Below, piece after piece: positions 29,558 to 32,872 of a DNA stretch of 32,872 bases (within the stretch, counting starts at the first letter, position 1; each line of letters begins with the position of its first letter). The position numbers and the translations under genes are program-made. The notes beneath the pieces were generated by a model. The model worked only from the letters and a program-made list of their open reading frames with translations. It made no database searches and had not been told where the DNA came from. The stretch is taken from the IMG/VR virus record IMGVR_UViG_3300038429_000070, positions 1 through 32,872 of that record; one strand, 5' to 3'. Source of the stretch: a virus.

Positions 29558-31864
29558 ATGTCACAAATAAGCGACTTTGTCGATACACTAATTAAAGCTA
29601 AAAACGCTATAGGAGGCGATATAAATAATGTGGCAAGTTCTGCATACAACAATACTGTTGGTGCGACAGGAAGTTTTGTAAATGATACCTTGAATAATTA
29701 TAGTAAACAAGCTGGACTTGCTAATGATGCCATACCAGGAATAGCAGGAACAGTAAACAATGCAGTATCGGCGGTCACTGGCGGAAAGGTATCTCCAGAG
29801 ACAGCAGGAAAGTATGGTTCTTTAGCAGCTTCTTTTGTTCCGATGTTAATGGCTGGTACAGAACTTTTCCCAGAAGCAGAAGGAGATCTAACTTCCGAAC
29901 AGGCCGCTATGCGAGCCCAGACAACAGCGGAAAAAGCAGCGACAACAGAAACACCACCAGAAGTTGCACCAGTTGAAAATCCAGTTACAACCGAAGCAAC
30001 CACACCCCAAACCGGAGATACCTTGATCCGTGATATGCGTACTACTAAAAATCCTAATTTCAAGGTATCGCCTGAAACACAAACGGAAGATCAAGCGTTA
30101 GGTTTTCATGGAACTACAAATCCTGCAACTGATTTTTCAGGAGAAAACACACTCCCAGGTGGTCAGGTGCCGACCGAACCAACCCTACCAACTGGCGGAA
30201 AACTGCCTCCAACACAAGAAAATCCTAATCCTATTGAACCACCACTCCCAGGTGCTAAAACTATCCCAGGCGAAGTTCCAGGAGGACTTACTCCTGCACA
30301 ACAGGAAAGAATGACTGCTGATCCTCAGGGTAACCCTACGGGTTCAGCCGATCTGGTTGGAGTGAAAGTCACACTTCCTCAATATTCGGATAATGTCAAT
30401 GTTAGGGACTGGGAAGCCAAATCTCAGAATGCAGTTGATAGATTGGTACCTGGTACCTCTGCACCAGAAATAGAAGATAATATTAAACCGACTATAACTA
30501 AAATCAGTGGCCAAATATCCAGTATTATGGAAAATAATCCTAAGTCAACAAATGTAAATGATTTAATAACTGATTTTAAGCAACAATTACAAGATGATGG
30601 TATTTATAGGCAGTTTGGCCCAGGTAAAAGACCAATTATAGATCAAGACGCTGCTAATTATATTAAAGAACTGCAAAATTCTTCTGGAATGACAGGCGAT
30701 AATATTTCTGATCAAGAACTTATGAATTTCAAGAAAAGTATCAGTCAAGATATGGGTGTAGTATCAGATAAAAAAGCTGCTGGTATTCCCCTTGATGTAC
30801 ATGATAGGGTTGTACAAACCGCTTACGATGCAGTCGATCAACGACTTGCAGGGCCAAACGGATTACATCCTGGGATAAAAGAATTAACAACGGATCAGAG
30901 TAGTTTGTATAAAGCTCAAGACTCTGCATATAAGTCGGCAGAATCTCAAACCGCTGAGATAACAACTGCACCAAATGCCCCAAATGCTTTACAAAGATGG
31001 AATAATTATGTGAAACAAAACCCAGCAGTTGGAGTTCCCCTCGAATTGGCCGGTCTGGGTACTTTAGGAACAGGTGGATTTTTTGGGGCAAAAGCAGTAC
31101 TTCCTGCTATAGGTGGAGCAATTGCCTATGGTGCGGAAGCTATTAAAAATAAATTAGGAGAAGGAAAAACCCCTCAAACAACATCTTTCACTCCATCTAT
31201 TCAACCAGATTCAACCACTGGAATATCCTATGATTCTAAAAAGGATATTTATTCAGCCCCTTCACCCCAATCACAAGGATTAGTACCTGGTGTTATAGCT
31301 CAAACAAGTAAAATAAACGCACTTAATCAAAAAGCAGCCGATGAAGCACTGACCCAACCTTTGCAAGCAAAGACAGACTATCAGGAGGCGTCAAATCTTC
31401 AAACAACTTTAACAAATACATCTCCTTTGGGGGGAGCTTATTCTGATTTGCTGAAAACAATCACCCTGGTAAACGAAGTAAGACCACTTCTCAAACAAGT
31501 TCCACCAAACATTCTTAACCAAAATCAAACCTACGATCAATTCAAAAAGGGATTAAATGGTAAATATGGAGCATTAACAGGCCTACTTGATGTTATCAGT
31601 CAGAATACTAATTTTCCGATCTCGGGAGTTTTGTCAGGGCAAGCGTTGGAAGATTATTTGGTTGGTGCTCTCGATTCAGCGGGAACTAATTACTTAAAAG
31701 TTTATCAACAACAGACAGGTTCGAATAATGTTACAGGGACAGCAAGTGGAGGTAATAATCTTCCACCGACTCTGGATAATTCACAACCATCTAACTTACC
31801 CGATGTGGCCAATTTTAGTATTCCTGGTGGAGGCCCTGGTGCAGGTTTACCCCAACTAAAATAA
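29558..31864 (+). CDS. Large internal virion protein (ejection-type)
   Basis: 768 residues. Hydrophobic, Ala/Gly-rich stretches at about residues 60-100 (AIPGIAGTVNNAVSAVTGG, GSLAASFVPMLMAG) and about 490-530 (VGVPLELAGLGTLGTGGFFGAKAVLPAIGG) could insert into membranes. Between them lie a Pro/Thr/Glu-rich linker (125-265) and a helical domain. The C-terminus is disordered, rich in Gly, Asn and Pro. Size, order after the transglycosylase and membrane-active look fit internal virion proteins that build a DNA-ejection conduit. No enzymatic motif seen. Confidence 0.65.
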   Translation: MSQISDFVDTLIKAKNAIGGDINNVASSAYNNTVGATGSFVNDTLNNYSKQAGLANDAIPGIAGTVNNAVSAVTGGKVSPETAGKYGSLAASFVPMLMAGTELFPEAEGDLTSEQAAMRAQTTAEKAATTETPPEVAPVENPVTTEATTPQTGDTLIRDMRTTKNPNFKVSPETQTEDQALGFHGTTNPATDFSGENTLPGGQVPTEPTLPTGGKLPPTQENPNPIEPPLPGAKTIPGEVPGGLTPAQQERMTADPQGNPTGSADLVGVKVTLPQYSDNVNVRDWEAKSQNAVDRLVPGTSAPEIEDNIKPTITKISGQISSIMENNPKSTNVNDLITDFKQQLQDDGIYRQFGPGKRPIIDQDAANYIKELQNSSGMTGDNISDQELMNFKKSISQDMGVVSDKKAAGIPLDVHDRVVQTAYDAVDQRLAGPNGLHPGIKELTTDQSSLYKAQDSAYKSAESQTAEITTAPNAPNALQRWNNYVKQNPAVGVPLELAGLGTLGTGGFFGAKAVLPAIGGAIAYGAEAIKNKLGEGKTPQTTSFTPSIQPDSTTGISYDSKKDIYSAPSPQSQGLVPGVIAQTSKINALNQKAADEALTQPLQAKTDYQEASNLQTTLTNTSPLGGAYSDLLKTITLVNEVRPLLKQVPPNILNQNQTYDQFKKGLNGKYGALTGLLDVISQNTNFPISGVLSGQALEDYLVGALDSAGTNYLKVYQQQTGSNNVTGTASGGNNLPPTLDNSQPSNLPDVANFSIPGGGPGAGLPQLK

Positions 31865-31975
31865 ATTTATAATTCCTTTCCCAACCCATTTGAAGAACTT
31901 AATTATTCCTTTGAAAATAAAGTACAATAAAAAAAATATTGCTAATATCTGACAACCTGCTATTATTCCATCCAT
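31856..31975 (-). CDS. 39-residue single-pass membrane peptide
   Basis: On the minus strand: MDGIIAGCQILAIFFLLYF, then IFKGIIKFFKWVGKGIINLF. Residues 4-21 form one hydrophobic span followed by an amphipathic Lys/Phe/Trp helix, a layout seen in small holin-like or membrane-active peptides. Start ATG is 2 bases after the stop of the zinc-ribbon gene on the same strand, suggesting a two-gene operon. Its stop overlaps the last codons of the + strand 768-residue gene. Only the gene pattern supports it. Confidence 0.55.
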   Translation of the reverse strand: MDGIIAGCQILAIFFLLYFIFKGIIKFFKWVGKGIINLF

Positions 31976-31977
31976 AC

Positions 31978-32079
31978 TTATTTGTTCCAATCCTTTCTTT
32001 GACATTTAGGACACTTAACAGGTTTCTCAACCCTTGGTATCCACTTAAAACCACATTTTTTACAAGTATATTTTATCAT
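31978..32079 (-). CDS. 33-residue zinc-ribbon micro-protein
   Basis: On the minus strand: MIKYTCKKCGFKWIPR, then VEKPVKCPKCQRKDWNK. CKKC (6-9) and CPKC (23-26) with the FKWIPR...KPVKCPKC..KDW context is a well-formed single zinc ribbon, so I regard this as a real gene despite its length. Such mini-ribbons often bind DNA or transcription proteins. A TTGACA lies on this strand at 32132-32137 (complement of TGTCAA), but a good -10 is not clear. It is oriented against all neighbours. Confidence 0.7.
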   Translation of the reverse strand: MIKYTCKKCGFKWIPRVEKPVKCPKCQRKDWNK

Positions 32080-32126
32080 AACATTTTGCCATAACCTTTT
32101 AATTTTATTAATTCATCTAGATGTAG

Positions 32127-32132
32127 TATAAT
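32127..32132 (+). promoter_or_regulatory. Secondary -10-like TATAAT in the divergent region
   Basis: TATAAT lies 33 bases upstream of the main -10 at 32165, without TGn or a good -35. It overlaps, on the other strand, the TTGACA that could serve the minus-strand micro-genes, so the region may be a divergent control point. Confidence 0.3.
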
Positions 32133-32161
32133 GTCAAGAACGAAAATTGATTAGTTAATTG

Positions 32162-32209
32162 TGGTATAATTACTCAACAGACACACTGAGTTAGTGTGTC
32201 TTTTTTATT
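32162..32209 (+). promoter_or_regulatory. Promoter-hairpin-U-tract module before 32210
   Basis: TGGTATAAT (32162-32170). GACACAC (32180-32186) itself pairs perfectly with GTGTGTC (32194-32200) around TGAGTTA. Six Ts, ATT and the ATG follow. This is the cleanest copy, because here the conserved element is the whole left arm of the stem. Confidence 0.85.
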
Positions 32210-32668
32210 ATGAATCCGCCCAACTCAATAGTCGGCCAAGTAAATAGAAGTATGAATGCTGGAGTACCAGCTCTTGATCAGATGACCAGTTCTAACCCTG
32301 GATTTAATCCGGGTAATATGCCACCTCCAAATACACCCATGCCTAATAAAAGTCCAATGAGTGCCATTCATCGTGCCCTAGCCAGAAGAGGAATTAATCC
32401 TGCAAATATCCCCCAATTACAATCTCCGCAAATTCCCGCAAATGGGGTAGGGCAGGGTGGGGGAGTGGTTCCCCAGCCACAAATGGGGACACCCGCAGCG
32501 GGGAGTGGGGGAGTGGCACAGGCATCTTCCGCCCCGACCCCTAGTATGCCGGTATCAGAAACAGAATTGATTTTGAAGGCTCTCAGTAAACATCTCGATC
32601 ATCGTGGAAAGATAGAAGAAAGATTATTGAATGCAATGATCCCCGAACCTAACGGAATACAACAATGA
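32210..32668 (+). CDS. Pro/Gly/Asn-rich hypothetical virion-type protein
   Basis: 152 residues. Mostly low complexity and probably disordered (NPGNMPPPNTPMPNKSP, GVGQGGGVVPQPQMG), with a short helical motif SAIHRALARRGINPANIPQLQ and a C-terminal helix ETELILKALSKHLDHRGKIEERLLNAM. Resembles the disordered tails of the portal and internal proteins. Its stop overlaps the next ATG (ATGA). Function unknown. Confidence 0.7.
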   Translation: MNPPNSIVGQVNRSMNAGVPALDQMTSSNPGFNPGNMPPPNTPMPNKSPMSAIHRALARRGINPANIPQLQSPQIPANGVGQGGGVVPQPQMGTPAAGSGGVAQASSAPTPSMPVSETELILKALSKHLDHRGKIEERLLNAMIPEPNGIQQ

Positions 32669-32872
32669 CAAAACCCACAGACTTAAAAGACCATGATTTA
32701 CTTATTCGTCTTGATTCAAGGCAAGAGGATATGGCTAACAACCTTGAGAAACTTGCTAAAAGTGTTACGGATTTAACTTCTACCTTTGCTTCCAAAGAAG
32801 AACTTAAACTAACAGCCAGAGAAACCGAGAACAGATTATGTGCGGTAGAATCTATGGTTAAAATCCTAAATG
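32665..32872 (+). CDS. Helical/coiled-coil protein (3' truncated by window end)
   Basis: The first 69 residues are visible: MTKPTDLKDHDLLIRLDSR, then LEKLAKSVTDLTSTFASKEEL and a further charged helix. The pattern HDLLIRLDxR..DM..NLEKLAKSV is common in short phage coiled-coil proteins, some of which are lysis-region or spanin-like accessory proteins; the C-terminus needed to decide is missing. Start fixed by ATGA coupling with the upstream gene. Confidence 0.7.
   Translation, partial: MTKPTDLKDHDLLIRLDSRQEDMANNLEKLAKSVTDLTSTFASKEELKLTARETENRLCAVESMVKILN

Noticed and set aside
1-32872. Alternative genetic code (TGA or TAG recoded)
   Set aside because: Recognisable genes end cleanly at TGA (groEL, portal, zincin), TAA and TAG, with no in-frame use of these codons inside conserved domains.
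1-32872. tRNA genes, integrase or attachment sites
   Set aside because: No cloverleaf with a TTC-type T-arm and CCA-like end, and no recombinase motif, was seen on either strand by eye.

Overview
This window reads as part of a tailed double-stranded DNA phage genome (Caudoviricetes, HK97-type capsid), probably a short-tailed podovirus. Nearly every gene is on the + strand, tightly packed, often with ATGA/GTGA/TAATG overlaps. The order is classic virion morphogenesis: small terminase, large terminase, portal, scaffold, major capsid protein, decoration proteins, connector, nozzle-like protein and internal/ejected proteins. No tape measure, sheath or tail-tube gene is visible. TGA, TAA and TAG all act as stops, so there is no sign of recoding. 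I see no tRNA, integrase, polymerase or CRISPR array. The host cannot be named; consensus TTGACA and extended -10 promoters suggest use of a bacterial sigma70-type RNA polymerase.

Layout. (1) 1-1038: a 5'-truncated hexapeptide-repeat beta-helix protein, readable only in the third frame, and a pentapeptide-repeat protein. (2) 1104-4959: a promoter followed by phage GroES and GroEL, then small genes: CxxC protein, membrane protein, HNH endonuclease, HExxH metallopeptidase-like protein and two basic micro-proteins. (3) 4935-11892: TerS, TerL, a duplicated zinc-ribbon protein, portal, an acidic protein, scaffold and major capsid protein. (4) 11894-16253: capsid-associated proteins and six small helical or coiled-coil genes. 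(5) 16301-24084: tail/appendage proteins, including a right-handed beta-helix, two paralogous connector-like proteins, a repeat-tailed fibre-like protein and a second HNH gene. (6) 24143-32872: a 1248-residue nozzle/adhesin with a Gly-rich domain nested in a LamG domain, a tagged internal protein, a virion lytic transglycosylase, a 768-residue internal protein, two minus-strand micro-genes, and two further virion-type genes, the last cut by the window end.

Three unusual architectures stand out. First, eight transcription units begin with the same compact module: a -10 TATAAT (usually extended, TGnTATAAT), a GACACAC-type element about 10 nt later, a terminator-like stem-loop with a U-tract, then the start codon with little or no room for a Shine-Dalgarno sequence. 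Second, seven other genes have a -10 element ending only 5-7 nt before an ATG or GTG, the geometry of leaderless mRNAs. Third, at least five and possibly seven virion proteins share an N-terminal peptide, (K[YF]L)KLxx[KR][FY], conserved in protein but varied in synonymous codons. This suggests a common capsid-targeting or assembly tag.
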